From NCBI GenBank assembly GCA_021802045.1, contig JAKABB010000016.1, forward strand, positions 1 through 37,984: a DNA stretch of 37,984 bases, in the 5' to 3' direction. A model generated the notes under the pieces. That model was not told the DNA's origin. It saw only the letters and a program-made list of their open reading frames with translations, and made no database searches. Positions 24,765 through 32,163 of this stretch are shown here, piece by piece. Position numbers and translations under genes: made by a program. Each line of letters begins with the position of its first letter. Position 1 is the stretch's first letter. Source of the stretch: a bacterium. Lineage in GTDB: Bacteria; Chloroflexota; Dormibacteria; Aeolococcales; Bog-877.

Positions 24765-26108
24765 ATGACGACCACCACCACGCGGCAAGCACGGCCCGGG
24801 GCCACCCCGCCGGCGCGGGCCCACCGGATCGCGGTCATCGGCGGCGGCAGCGCCTACATGCCCGGGGTGATGCGGGGCCTGCTGCACCGGGCCGCCGACC
24901 TCCGCGACGCCGAGATCGTCCTCTACGACGTCTCCAGTGAGCGATCCGGCACGATGGCCAGCCTGGGGCAGCGCATGGTCGACGCGGCCGGGGCCCGCAT
25001 GACGGTCCGGGCCCAGGCCGATCTGCGGGCGGCGGTGACCGACGCCGACTTCGTCTTCACCACCTTCCGGCCCGGCGGCTTCGCGGCCCGGCACCTTGAC
25101 GAGGCCCTCCCGCTCCGGCACGGCCTGGTCGGGCAGGAGACCGCGGGCCCCGGGGGGTTCTTCATGGCCTGCCGATCGGTGCCCGTGCTGCTGGAGCTGG
25201 CGCGGCTGCGCGACCAGGTGGCCCCGAGGGCCTGGATCGTCAACTACACCAATCCCACCAGCATCGTCACGGCCGCGGTCGAGCGCTTCGGCAGCGGCCG
25301 GATCGTCGGGCTGTGCGACCAGAGCACGGGGGACACCCGCCGCTGGGCCCGGCTCCTGGCCCTGCCGGCGGGCGAGCTGGTGGTCGACTGGGTCGGACTC
25401 AACCATGCCACCTGGGCCGAGCGGGTGTGGCTGGACGGCCGGGACGTCAGCGAGCTGGTGGCTCAGCGCCTGGCCACCCTGGTGCCGGCGCGCGAGGAGG
25501 ACGCGGCGATCCGCCAGCTGGCCTGGCTGGGGCAGGCCTTCGGCTTCCTGGTCAACTCCTACGCCCGCTACTACTTCTTCCACGACGAGATCGTCGAAGC
25601 CCTGCGGGCCAAGGGGACCACGCGCGCGCAGGACATCATGGAACGGTTGCCCCACCTCTACCAGGGCTACGCCGCCGAGGCCGGCCGTGCGGTGCCCAAC
25701 CCCTCGACCGAGCGCGGCGGGGGCGCGCACGGGGAGTTCGCAGTGGATGCGATGTGCGCCATGATGGGCGACGAGCAGCGGCGGGTCATCGCCAACACCG
25801 TCAACCACGGGGCCATCCCCGACCTCCCCGCCGACGCCATCGTCGAGGTGCCCTGCCGCATCGGGGCCAAGGGGGCGGAGCCCCTGCCGATGGGACCCCT
25901 CCCGCCCGCCGTGCGCGGGCTGACCCAGGCCATCGAGGCCTACGAGCGCCTCGCCGCCGAGGCCGCGGCCACCGGCGACCGCCGCGTCGCCCTGCGCGCG
26001 CTCCTGACCCACCCGTTCCTGCGCAGCGCGACGGTGGCCGAGACCCTGCTGGCGGAGGGGCTGGCGGCCCATCGCGGCGATCTGCCGCAGTTCGAGGCGC
26101 GGTCGTGA
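24765..26108 (+). CDS. GH4 family glycosidase, second copy
   Basis: 447 residues. AVIGGGSAYMPGVMRGLL is the NAD-binding start. QETAGPGGFFMACRSVPV and VNYTNPTSIVTAAV are GH4 motifs. Candidate Mn ligands are C184 (GLCDQS, where most relatives have CN) and H214 (GLNHATW), and the base-tyrosine region is YARYYF (266-271). It differs clearly from the GH4 enzyme at 14292, so the two likely cut different linkages or sugars. An AGGAGG lies 11 nt before this ATG and only 2 nt before an in-frame ATG at 24756; I prefer the former. Last gene of the operon, followed by a 22-bp palindrome. Confidence 0.88.
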   Translation: MTTTTTRQARPGATPPARAHRIAVIGGGSAYMPGVMRGLLHRAADLRDAEIVLYDVSSERSGTMASLGQRMVDAAGARMTVRAQADLRAAVTDADFVFTTFRPGGFAARHLDEALPLRHGLVGQETAGPGGFFMACRSVPVLLELARLRDQVAPRAWIVNYTNPTSIVTAAVERFGSGRIVGLCDQSTGDTRRWARLLALPAGELVVDWVGLNHATWAERVWLDGRDVSELVAQRLATLVPAREEDAAIRQLAWLGQAFGFLVNSYARYYFFHDEIVEALRAKGTTRAQDIMERLPHLYQGYAAEAGRAVPNPSTERGGGAHGEFAVDAMCAMMGDEQRRVIANTVNHGAIPDLPADAIVEVPCRIGAKGAEPLPMGPLPPAVRGLTQAIEAYERLAAEAAATGDRRVALRALLTHPFLRSATVAETLLAEGLAAHRGDLPQFEARS

Positions 26109-26120
26109 CCGGCTGAGCGG

Positions 26121-26142
26121 GGCGGGGCCGGCCGGCCCCGCC
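26121..26142. terminator. 22-bp perfect palindrome between convergent genes
   Basis: The sequence from 26121 (GGCGGGGCCG...) to 26142 is its own reverse complement. It sits just after the GH4 stop and before the stop of the macrodomain gene on the other strand, a position that fits a bidirectional terminator hairpin. No T-run follows. A second, weaker inverted repeat (GCGCGG at 26173, CCGCGC at 26189) lies on the macrodomain side. Confidence 0.5.
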
Positions 26143-26216
26143 GACCTCACCTCACCCGAGGGGGGCGGCGGGGCGCGGCGCTCGTGCTCCGCGCTCCACC
26201 CCACCCAGCCCAGCGC

Positions 26217-26780
26217 TCAGGCGGTGGGGTCCGGCAGGGCGGTCAGGGCCGCGGTGTACACGGCCAGGTCCTCGGCGGAGAAGAGGGCGAAGGTGATAGT
26301 CCGCAGCGGCGTGCCGGGCTCGGCGAGCGCCGCCGCCGCCGCGGCCAGCGCGACCGGCGCCGCCCGCCCGACCGGGAAGCCGTAGACCCCAGTGGAGATG
26401 GAGGGGGCGGCGACGGTGGCGCAGCCGTTGGCGGCCGCCAGCGCCAACGCGGTGCGATAGGCGCTCGCCAGCAGCGCGTCCTCCCCCCCGTCGCCGCCGA
26501 TCCACCGCGGGCCCACCGCGTGGGCCACCCACCGGGCCGGGAGCGCATGGGCCCCGGTGAGCACGGCGGCGCCGGTGGGGCAGCCCTGGGGGTAGCGGGT
26601 CCGCAGCTCGTGGAGCAGGGCCGGCCCGGCGGCCCGGTGGATGGCGCCGTCCACCCCCCGCCCGCCGGCCAGCTGGCTGTTGGCGGCGTTGACGATGACG
26701 TCCACCGCCAGGCGGGTGATGTCCCCCCGCCAGAGCCGGATGGACCCGGCCCCGACCGACCGCTCCGCCGCCAGGGTCAC
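26217..26780 (-). CDS. Macrodomain protein (ADP-ribose or O-acetyl-ADP-ribose processing)
   Basis: 187 residues, a single macrodomain. The opening [39 protein letters not shown] is the MacroD-type signature: 'GDIT' Asp binds the adenine and NAAN/GGGVD-like residues hold the distal ribose. [26 protein letters not shown] and [16 protein letters not shown] complete the pocket. Relatives remove ADP-ribose from proteins or deacetylate O-acetyl-ADP-ribose. Its GTG start overlaps the Nudix stop (GTGA), so both are made together and probably handle the same metabolite. Confidence 0.92.
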   Translation of the reverse strand: MTLAAERSVGAGSIRLWRGDITRLAVDVIVNAANSQLAGGRGVDGAIHRAAGPALLHELRTRYPQGCPTGAAVLTGAHALPARWVAHAVGPRWIGGDGGEDALLASAYRTALALAAANGCATVAAPSISTGVYGFPVGRAAPVALAAAAAALAEPGTPLRTITFALFSAEDLAVYTAALTALPDPTA

Positions 26781-27343
26781 GCCGGAGCGACCGGGGTCAC
26801 CGCCACCGGCAGGCCGGCCAGGGCCAGGCCGGCCAGCGTCTTCGCGTCCCGGAGCCCGCCCTCCGCCACCAGGCGGGCCAGCTCCCCGGGGTCGAAGAAG
26901 TGGGCCTCGACGGCCTCGTCGGCATCGGGGGTGGCCTCGCCGACCCGGCGCAGGTCGGTGGCCAGGTAGAAGTACAGGAGCTCGGTGCTGTAGCCGGGGG
27001 CCAGGAAGGCCGCGCCCAGGGCCCGCCAGGTGCCCGCGGCGTACCCGGTCTCCTCCGTCAGCTCCCGCCGCACCGTGGCCTCGGGCGCTTCCGCCGGCTC
27101 CCGGGTCCCTGCCGGCAGCTCCCACAGGATGTCCTCGGCGGGATGCCGGTACTGGCGCACCAGCAGGACCCGACCGGCGGCGTCGACGGCGACCGCGGCG
27201 ACCCCGCCCGGGTGGTGGACCACCTCGCGCACGGCGGAGCGTCCGTCGCCCAGCCGGACGGTGTCCACGGTGAGGCGCAGCATGCGCCCGGCGAAGCGCT
27301 CGCTGCGGTCCAGGAGGGCCTCGGGCACGACCGGGAGCGCCAT
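26777..27343 (-). CDS. Nudix hydrolase, ADP-ribose pyrophosphatase type
   Basis: 188 residues. The Nudix box G-x5-E-x7-REUxEExGU is intact from G80 ([20 protein letters not shown] then TGY). The preceding [21 protein letters not shown] is the 'RQyRx..~~~~~ElPAG' of ADP-ribose pyrophosphatases, and [19 protein letters not shown] follows, with the family's 'sPG.~~E~~~~y~A'. It cleaves ADP-ribose to AMP and ribose 5-phosphate. ATG 27343 has no Shine-Dalgarno but TATCCT lies 6 nt before it, fitting a leaderless mRNA. Coupled to the macrodomain gene. Confidence 0.92.
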   Translation of the reverse strand: MALPVVPEALLDRSERFAGRMLRLTVDTVRLGDGRSAVREVVHHPGGVAAVAVDAAGRVLLVRQYRHPAEDILWELPAGTREPAEAPEATVRRELTEETGYAAGTWRALGAAFLAPGYSTELLYFYLATDLRRVGEATPDADEAVEAHFFDPGELARLVAEGGLRDAKTLAGLALAGLPVAVTPVAPA

Positions 27344-27390
27344 GTTCGCAGGATACCGCGCTCCCGCCCGGTCCCCCCGGCCGCCGGCCG

Positions 27391-28668
27391 TCAGCCGGGC
27401 GCGACGGGGCTGGTCCGGGGTGGGGCACCGGGCGGCGGCGCCACGTGGCGGATGCCGGGGAGGAAGAGGAAGCCGGTGGTCACCGCCGCGGCGGCCAGGC
27501 CCGCCGCCACCAGGGTCGCCCGGGCCCCGAGGGCGGCGGCCACCGGGCCGGTGAGCCCCATGGAGACGGGGACCAGACTGTTGGAGACCAGCCAGTCCAG
27601 GCTGGCCACCCGCCCCCGCAGCGGGCCGGGCACCATGGTGCCCATCAGGGCCGCCCAGATGATGTTGCCGGCGGTCATCAGTCCCATGGCCAGGACGCTC
27701 ACCGCCACCAGCACCCACAGCCGGGTGGCGAGGCCGAAGACCACCAGGCCCAGGGCCCCGCCCGTCCAGGCGCCGTACATCACCAGCACCGCCCGGCGCG
27801 GCAGCCCCAGCTGGGCCACCAGGGGTGCGGTGGCGACGGCCCCCAGCCCGCCCGCGGCGTACACCAGCCCCAGGGCGCCCGCCCCCTGACGCAGGTCGAA
27901 CTTGACCAGGTAGGGCAGCAGGACCTCGAACGGTCCGTCCCACACCAGCAGGAAGATGGAGGCCGCCACCAGCGTGCCCCAGAGCCAGGTGTGACTGGCG
28001 GTGAAGGCCAGCCCCTCGCGCAGGTCGCGGCGCAGCGAGCGGCGCCGCTCGCCGGCCGGCGCCGGGGGCCGGGCCCGGAGCCGGCGCAGCACCAGGGCGG
28101 CCACGACGAACGTGGCCGCGTCAAGCACGAAGGACGGTCCGGTCCCCACCGCCAGGATGAGGCCCCCGCCCAGCGCCGGGCCCACCAGCATCAGGGCCAG
28201 CGGCTGGAAGAACTGGGTCATCGAGCTGGCCGCGGCCACCTGCTCCGCGGGGACCAGGTCGGGGACCAGCGCCGAGAAGGCGGGCAGGGCGAAGGCCTGG
28301 CCCGCCCCGTGCACCGCGACCAGGGCGAACACCCAGCTCAGCTCCAGCCGCCCGCTGGCCGCCAGGCCTCCCAGGACTCCGATGGCCGTGCCCGACAAGA
28401 GGCTGCCGCCGATGAGGACCCAGCGGCGGTCGAGGCGGTCGCTGACCACCCCCCCGAGGAGCAGGAGGAGGAGCTGGGGGGCGGTGTAGGCCACGCCGAC
28501 CAGGGCGAGGGCCGTGGGCGTGTGGGACAGCTGGTACACCTGCCAGGCGATGGCGACGTAGTAGACGCCGTCGCCGAGCAGGGAGACGGACATGCCGGCC
28601 CAGAGGAGGGCGAAGTCCCGGTGCGCCAGCGGGGCCAGGAGACGGATGCGCACCAGCCGGCGAGCCAT
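27391..28668 (-). CDS. MFS transporter (MFS_3/enterobactin-exporter-like)
   Basis: 425 residues with about 12 membrane segments. The start [33 protein letters not shown] is typical of MFS_3 drug or siderophore efflux proteins. The loop-2/3 motif A appears as [20 protein letters not shown], with the Asp and Arg pattern of the family. GDG and [31 protein letters not shown] (segments 5-6) also fit. Mid-loop residues [19 protein letters not shown] separate the two six-helix halves. ATG 28668 directly follows TATGGT (6 nt gap), so it is probably leaderless. The open frame runs much further upstream, but that part is antisense to the neighbouring genes. Substrate unknown. Confidence 0.88.
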   Translation of the reverse strand: MARRLVRIRLLAPLAHRDFALLWAGMSVSLLGDGVYYVAIAWQVYQLSHTPTALALVGVAYTAPQLLLLLLGGVVSDRLDRRWVLIGGSLLSGTAIGVLGGLAASGRLELSWVFALVAVHGAGQAFALPAFSALVPDLVPAEQVAAASSMTQFFQPLALMLVGPALGGGLILAVGTGPSFVLDAATFVVAALVLRRLRARPPAPAGERRRSLRRDLREGLAFTASHTWLWGTLVAASIFLLVWDGPFEVLLPYLVKFDLRQGAGALGLVYAAGGLGAVATAPLVAQLGLPRRAVLVMYGAWTGGALGLVVFGLATRLWVLVAVSVLAMGLMTAGNIIWAALMGTMVPGPLRGRVASLDWLVSNSLVPVSMGLTGPVAAALGARATLVAAGLAAAAVTTGFLFLPGIRHVAPPPGAPPRTSPVAPG

Positions 28669-28674
28669 CGCCTC

Positions 28675-28737
28675 ACCATAGCCGCGATGGGCCCGGCCCT
28701 CGGGGGGCCCGGGCCGGACCGGGGCCGCGGCTATCAT
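28675..28737. promoter_or_regulatory. Mirror-image divergent promoter
   Basis: The 76-bp gap between the divergent genes contains ATAGCCGCG (28678-28686) and its exact reverse complement CGCGGCTAT (28726-28734). Each arm carries a -10: TATGGT leftwards (28680-28675) and TATCAT rightwards (28732-28737). They end 6 and 7 nt before the ATGs at 28668 and 28745, with no Shine-Dalgarno for the rightward one. Both transcripts are therefore likely leaderless. Confidence 0.45.
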
Positions 28738-28744
28738 GGCGCCC

Positions 28745-29119
28745 ATGCCCGAGGTCCCCGTCTTGGTTGGCCCCTTCCAACGCACCGCGCAGGCCCTGGC
28801 CACCGCCGATCGACGGGCCGCCTTCCGGGGCCTGCATCGCGACGCGCCCCATCGGCGGCTGGCGGAGTCCGACGCCCTGCTGGCGCATGTGGAGCACTGC
28901 CGGCTCGAGGCGCGCTGCCAGGTGGGCCCCGGCCTGTGGACGGCGGTGTCGCGGTGGATCGGCACCGTCGACCCCGGGCTACGGGTCCGGCTGGGCGGCG
29001 ACCGCACGCCCGACCACGTCACCGACGTGCTCTTCGACGCCCAGGCCCAGCTGATGCAGGCGGCCGTCGACGAGCGCAGCCGGCCGCCGGCGGAGATCAT
29101 CCCGCTCTTCCCCGCCTGA
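28745..29119 (+). CDS. Hypothetical protein
   Basis: 124 residues from ATG 28745, chosen because TATCAT lies 7 nt upstream; an ATG at 28736 overlaps that hexamer. Not recognised. It has no signal peptide or membrane segment; helical, rich in Arg, His, Ala and Leu (RTAQALATADRRAAFRGLHR; ESDALLAHVEHCRLEARC), ending PAEIIPLFPA. It lies 9 nt before a PfkB kinase gene, so the two probably share a transcript. Function unknown. Confidence 0.6.
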   Translation: MPEVPVLVGPFQRTAQALATADRRAAFRGLHRDAPHRRLAESDALLAHVEHCRLEARCQVGPGLWTAVSRWIGTVDPGLRVRLGGDRTPDHVTDVLFDAQAQLMQAAVDERSRPPAEIIPLFPA

Positions 29120-29128
29120 CCGGCCCCA

Positions 29129-30052
29129 GTGTCCCCGCCGTCCGCGGTTGCCTGGCCGATCACCGCCGCGGGGACGCTGGCCCTCGACGACCTCTCCACC
29201 CCCGCGGGCGCGGCCCGGGACGAGCCCGGGGGGTCGGCCGCGTACTTCGCCCTGGCCGCCGCCGACCCGGGGCCGGTCCACGTCGTCGCGGCCCTCGGGG
29301 CCGACGGGGCGGCGGCGGGTGCCGCCCTGCTCCGCCCGGGCCTCGATCTCACCGGGGTGGTGCGCCTCCCGGGCCACACCTACCGCTGGCGGGCCGTGCA
29401 CGATCCCGCAACCGGCGCCGTCACCGGGGACGAGCAGCGCCTCGGCGTCTACCGGACCTGGTGGCCCGCGGTGCCGGCGGCGGCCGCCGCCGCTCCGCTC
29501 TGCTTCGTGGGCTCGATGGCGCCCGGTCATCAGCTCTCGGTGCTGCGGCAGTGCCGCCGGGCGCGGCTGCGGGCTGCCGACACCATGGTGGACTTCATCG
29601 ACGCCGACCGCGCCGCGGTGCGGGCGGTGCTGGCGGCGGTCGACGTGGCATTCCTCAACGAGCGCGAGCTGCTGGCGCTCGCCGCCGACCCCGGGGCGGC
29701 CCCCCTGGCGGTGGCCCGCGAGCTCCTGGGGCGGGGGCGCACCCGGGCCGTGGTCTGGACCCGGGGCCCGCTGGGAGCGGTCCTGGTGACGGCCCGGGAG
29801 GTGGTGGCCCGTCCCGCGGTGTCCCCCCGGGCCGTGATCGACCCGACGGGTGCGGGCGACGCGCTCGCGGGCGGGTTCTGCGCCGAGCTGGCCCGGCGTC
29901 GGCGCGCCGGACCCGCTGACCTGGCCGCCGCCCTCGACTGCGGCCTGGCCGCCGCGGCCCGCTCGATCAGCGCCTTCGGTCTGCGGGGGCTGTGTGGGCC
30001 GGGGGCCCGGGAGGGCGGGGGGCGACCCGCCGGCGGGCCGCCGGGGTCGTGA
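29129..30052 (+). CDS. PfkB-family carbohydrate kinase, second copy
   Basis: 307 residues. A weak but recognisable N-terminus (AAGTLALDDLSTPAG then EPGGSAAYFALAAAD) is the 'G..~~D.~.......~GG.a.n.a' pattern. FLNERELLALA is the strand before the nucleotide site, and AVIDPTGAGDALAGGFCAEL is PfkB signature 2 with the catalytic Asp. The pattern resembles the adenosine/nucleoside and sugar kinase side of the family. GTG start, no clear Shine-Dalgarno. C-terminal ~25 residues are Gly/Arg/Pro-rich. Not part of the 13-26 kb sugar operon; its substrate is unknown. Confidence 0.82.
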   Translation: MSPPSAVAWPITAAGTLALDDLSTPAGAARDEPGGSAAYFALAAADPGPVHVVAALGADGAAAGAALLRPGLDLTGVVRLPGHTYRWRAVHDPATGAVTGDEQRLGVYRTWWPAVPAAAAAAPLCFVGSMAPGHQLSVLRQCRRARLRAADTMVDFIDADRAAVRAVLAAVDVAFLNERELLALAADPGAAPLAVARELLGRGRTRAVVWTRGPLGAVLVTAREVVARPAVSPRAVIDPTGAGDALAGGFCAELARRRRAGPADLAAALDCGLAAAARSISAFGLRGLCGPGAREGGGRPAGGPPGS

Positions 30053-30058
30053 GCGTCA

Positions 30059-30112
30059 GGGCCGGGGCCGGGGCGACTCCCGCCTCGGCCACCGCGCCCG
30101 TGGCCCCGGCCC
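30059..30112. terminator. 11-bp inverted repeat between convergent genes
   Basis: GGGCCGGGGCC (30059-30069) and its exact reverse complement (30102-30112) flank 32 nt, in the gap between the PfkB stop and the NRAMP-like stop. It could form a bidirectional transcript end. The loop is long and there is no T-run, so this is tentative. Nothing else is seen in 30053-30233. Confidence 0.3.
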
Positions 30113-30233
30113 GGCCCCAGGCACCGGGCGTGGAGGCGGTGCCACAGACGGCGTGGCGAGGCCCACGCGGGCGGGGTGAGGTGCGGTCACCCGGGCGCGC
30201 CCCCTCCGGCCACCGGACGGGGCCCGGTCCGGG

Positions 30234-31868
30234 TCAGCGGGCGACGGCCAGCTGCCCGACCTTGACCGCCAGCAGCACCACGGCCACCACCAGGTAGGCG
30301 CGCAGGGCGATCATCCCGACCCGCTGCTCGGTGGACCACACCGGTGGCTTGAGGGTGGGCAGCGGCGCCATCCTCCAGGCCTGGCGGTCTCCGCCCACCG
30401 TCCGCTCGCGCTCCACGTCCTGGTGCCTGCGCCCACGCTGCGAGAGCCCCATCCAGGCCAGGCCCAGGCTCCCCAGCGCCACCACCGCCGCGGTGAAGGG
30501 CCCCAGCGGGACGCGGGGGAAGGCCGTGGTCACGGTGAGGATCAGGGAGAGCAGCACCAGCACCGAGACGATGAGGGTCGCGAGCGCGTTCTGGCGAGCG
30601 GAGTTGACCCAGGGCCCCAGCACCTCGGCGTCGTTGCAGAGCAGGAGCAAGAAGACGATGGCAGAGGGCAGCAGCACCCCGGCCAGCACCTGCACCGCGG
30701 TGGTCATCAGCCCCAGGGGGGCCCGGGGGATGAGCACGACCCCGGCCGCCAGCGCGATCAGGACCGCGAAGGAGGCGTAGAAGCCCTTGGCGTCGCGGAC
30801 GCTGCGGTGGAGGGAGTGCCTCAGTCCGAAGACGTCGCCGAGGGCGTAGGAGGTGGAGAGCGTGACCGCCGAGGCTCCCAGGATGGAGGCGTTGACCAGG
30901 ACCACGGCGAAGACGGCCCCGGCCACCGGCCCCACCCGCGTCGCCAGTCCGTGGGCCACCGAGAGGCCGGAGCCGAAGTGGCCGGCGAAGTTGCTGTGGG
31001 AGAAGGCAAACGCGGCGGCCACCATGAGGGCGGCGGCGCCGGCCGTGGTCAGCACCGCGCCGATCACGGTGTCGGCGAACTCGTAGCCCAGCCACCGGGT
31101 GGTGATCCGCTTGTCGATCACGTTGGACTGCTGGAAGAAGAGCTGCCAGGGGGCGACGGTGGTGCCGACGATGGCGATGACGAACAGCACCGCCGGGGGG
31201 GTGAATCCGCCCTTCACCCCGGGATGGGTCAGGCCGACGGCGATGGGGCCCAGGGTGGGGTGGGAGAGCAGGGCCAGGGGGAACATCAGCAGGCTGGTGG
31301 TGATGAACACGAACATGAAGCGCTCCCAGCGCTGGAAGCTGCCGGTGGCGACGGTCGCCAGCAGCCCGACGGCGACGATGGGGACGGAGACCAGGGGCGT
31401 GACCCCGAAGTAGCGCAGCCCGAGGTCGACCCCGATGAACTCCGTCACCAGGGTCAGGAAGTTGAGCAGGAAGAGGTCGCCCACCGAGAACGCCGCCCAG
31501 AAGCGGCCAAAGCGCTCCTTGATCAGGCGGGCGTGGCCGACCCCCGTGACGGCCCCGAGGCGGGCCACCATCTCCTGGGCCACGATCAGCGTGGGGATCA
31601 GCAGGACCATCACCCAGAGGAGGCTGGTGCCGTAGTCCTGACCCGCCTGGGCGTAGGTGGCGACGCCCCCGGCGTCGTTGTCGCCCACCATCACGATCAG
31701 GCCGGGCCCCATGATCGCCGCCAGGGTCAGCAGGCGCCGGGACCAGGCCTGGTGCCGGCCGGGGCCCGCCATGGGGATGCCGCCGAGGGCGCCCCGAATC
31801 TCGCCCTCGTGGACGGGGTCGAGCACGGCGGAGGGGCGGGGCGCGACCGGGCGCTGCTCCTCCGACAT
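30234..31868 (-). CDS. NRAMP-related divalent metal transporter, probable Mg-type (NRMT-like)
   Basis: 544 residues with 11-12 membrane segments and an SLC11/NRAMP fold. Segment 1 reads GPGLIVMVGDNDAGGVATYAQAG, with DNDAGG (63-68) in place of the DPGN of Mn/Fe transporters. Segment 6 reads GTTVAPWQLFFQQSNVIDKR, with APW (239-241) in place of MPH. In the described NRAMP-related Mg2+ transporters the segment-6 Met that selects transition metals is replaced by Ala, so magnesium is the likely substrate (inference). ATG 31868 has AGGAGG 7 nt before it. Divergent from a soluble MgtE-sensor-like gene at 32164. A small ORF with its own Shine-Dalgarno precedes it (31942-32001). Confidence 0.85.
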   Translation of the reverse strand: MSEEQRPVAPRPSAVLDPVHEGEIRGALGGIPMAGPGRHQAWSRRLLTLAAIMGPGLIVMVGDNDAGGVATYAQAGQDYGTSLLWVMVLLIPTLIVAQEMVARLGAVTGVGHARLIKERFGRFWAAFSVGDLFLLNFLTLVTEFIGVDLGLRYFGVTPLVSVPIVAVGLLATVATGSFQRWERFMFVFITTSLLMFPLALLSHPTLGPIAVGLTHPGVKGGFTPPAVLFVIAIVGTTVAPWQLFFQQSNVIDKRITTRWLGYEFADTVIGAVLTTAGAAALMVAAAFAFSHSNFAGHFGSGLSVAHGLATRVGPVAGAVFAVVLVNASILGASAVTLSTSYALGDVFGLRHSLHRSVRDAKGFYASFAVLIALAAGVVLIPRAPLGLMTTAVQVLAGVLLPSAIVFLLLLCNDAEVLGPWVNSARQNALATLIVSVLVLLSLILTVTTAFPRVPLGPFTAAVVALGSLGLAWMGLSQRGRRHQDVERERTVGGDRQAWRMAPLPTLKPPVWSTEQRVGMIALRAYLVVAVVLLAVKVGQLAVAR

Positions 31869-31941
31869 TGCGTGACCTCCTGCGGTGGTTGGAACCGGTT
31901 GACGTGCGGTGGCGCACGCCGGGAGGTTGCCGCGGACCGGC

Positions 31942-32001
31942 TTAGAGGCGGGAGGCGTGCGCGAGCGGCCAGTGACGTGGCGGTGTACTTGACCCGTCCA
32001 T
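31942..32001 (-). promoter_or_regulatory. Possible leader ORF (19 codons) upstream of the NRAMP-related gene
   Basis: On the minus strand GGAGG (32011-32007) sits 5 nt before an ATG at 32001, which encodes MDGSSTPPRHWPLAHASRL and stops with TAA at 31944-31942. It ends 73 nt before the transporter ATG. The ribosome site is as good as that of the real genes nearby. It contains a Pro-Pro pair and a third Pro. A translation-controlled leader for a metal transporter is an inference; conservation is not testable here. Confidence 0.3.
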
Positions 32002-32092
32002 GTTCACCTCCGTGTCTCGCCGACTGGCGGTGGATGAGGGCCCGATGCGAGGGCGCAAACCATCGCCAACAGCCCATGGTGACCCGCGCGCC

Positions 32093-32098
32093 TATGAT
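32093..32098 (+). promoter_or_regulatory. -10 element (TATGAT) for the MgtE-sensor-like gene
   Basis: TATGAT lies 6 nt before the GTG of a tiny ORF (32105) and 66 nt before the GTG of the main gene. The 6-nt spacing is the same as at other probably leaderless starts in this window (27343, 28668). No good -35 is visible. The 31869-32092 region shows no riboswitch that I can recognise; AACCGGTT at 31893-31900 is a short palindrome. Confidence 0.4.
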
Positions 32099-32104
32099 AC
32101 CAGG

Positions 32105-32161
32105 GTGCCAGTAAACGCCCACCCCGCCTGTGGCTCCGCGCGCCAGCCGCGGCGCGCCTAG
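32105..32161 (+). promoter_or_regulatory. Possible leaderless leader ORF (18 codons) before the MgtE-sensor-like gene
   Basis: A GTG at 32105, placed 6 nt after TATGAT, opens MPVNAHPACGSARQPRRA and stops at TAG 32159-32161. The GTG of the main gene follows 2 nt later in a different frame, an arrangement that would allow termination and restart. Proline-containing 17-18-residue leaders control magnesium transport genes in enterics (mgtL), so the analogy is attractive, but it may be chance. Confidence 0.3.
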
Positions 32162-32163
32162 CC

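Noticed and set aside
27445..29919. 824-codon plus-strand open frame
   Set aside because: Antisense to the MFS gene and out of frame with the genes at 28745 and 29129; no recognisable domain and compositionally like a shadow frame.
31869..32100. Mn (yybP-ykoY) or Mg (M-box) riboswitch before the NRAMP-related gene
   Set aside because: I could not match the conserved cores by eye. A covariance-model search would decide; a hit would overturn this.
30423..32114. 563-codon plus-strand frame over the NRAMP-related gene
   Set aside because: Gln/Gly/Asp/Glu/His-rich nonsense typical of the reverse strand of a membrane protein gene.
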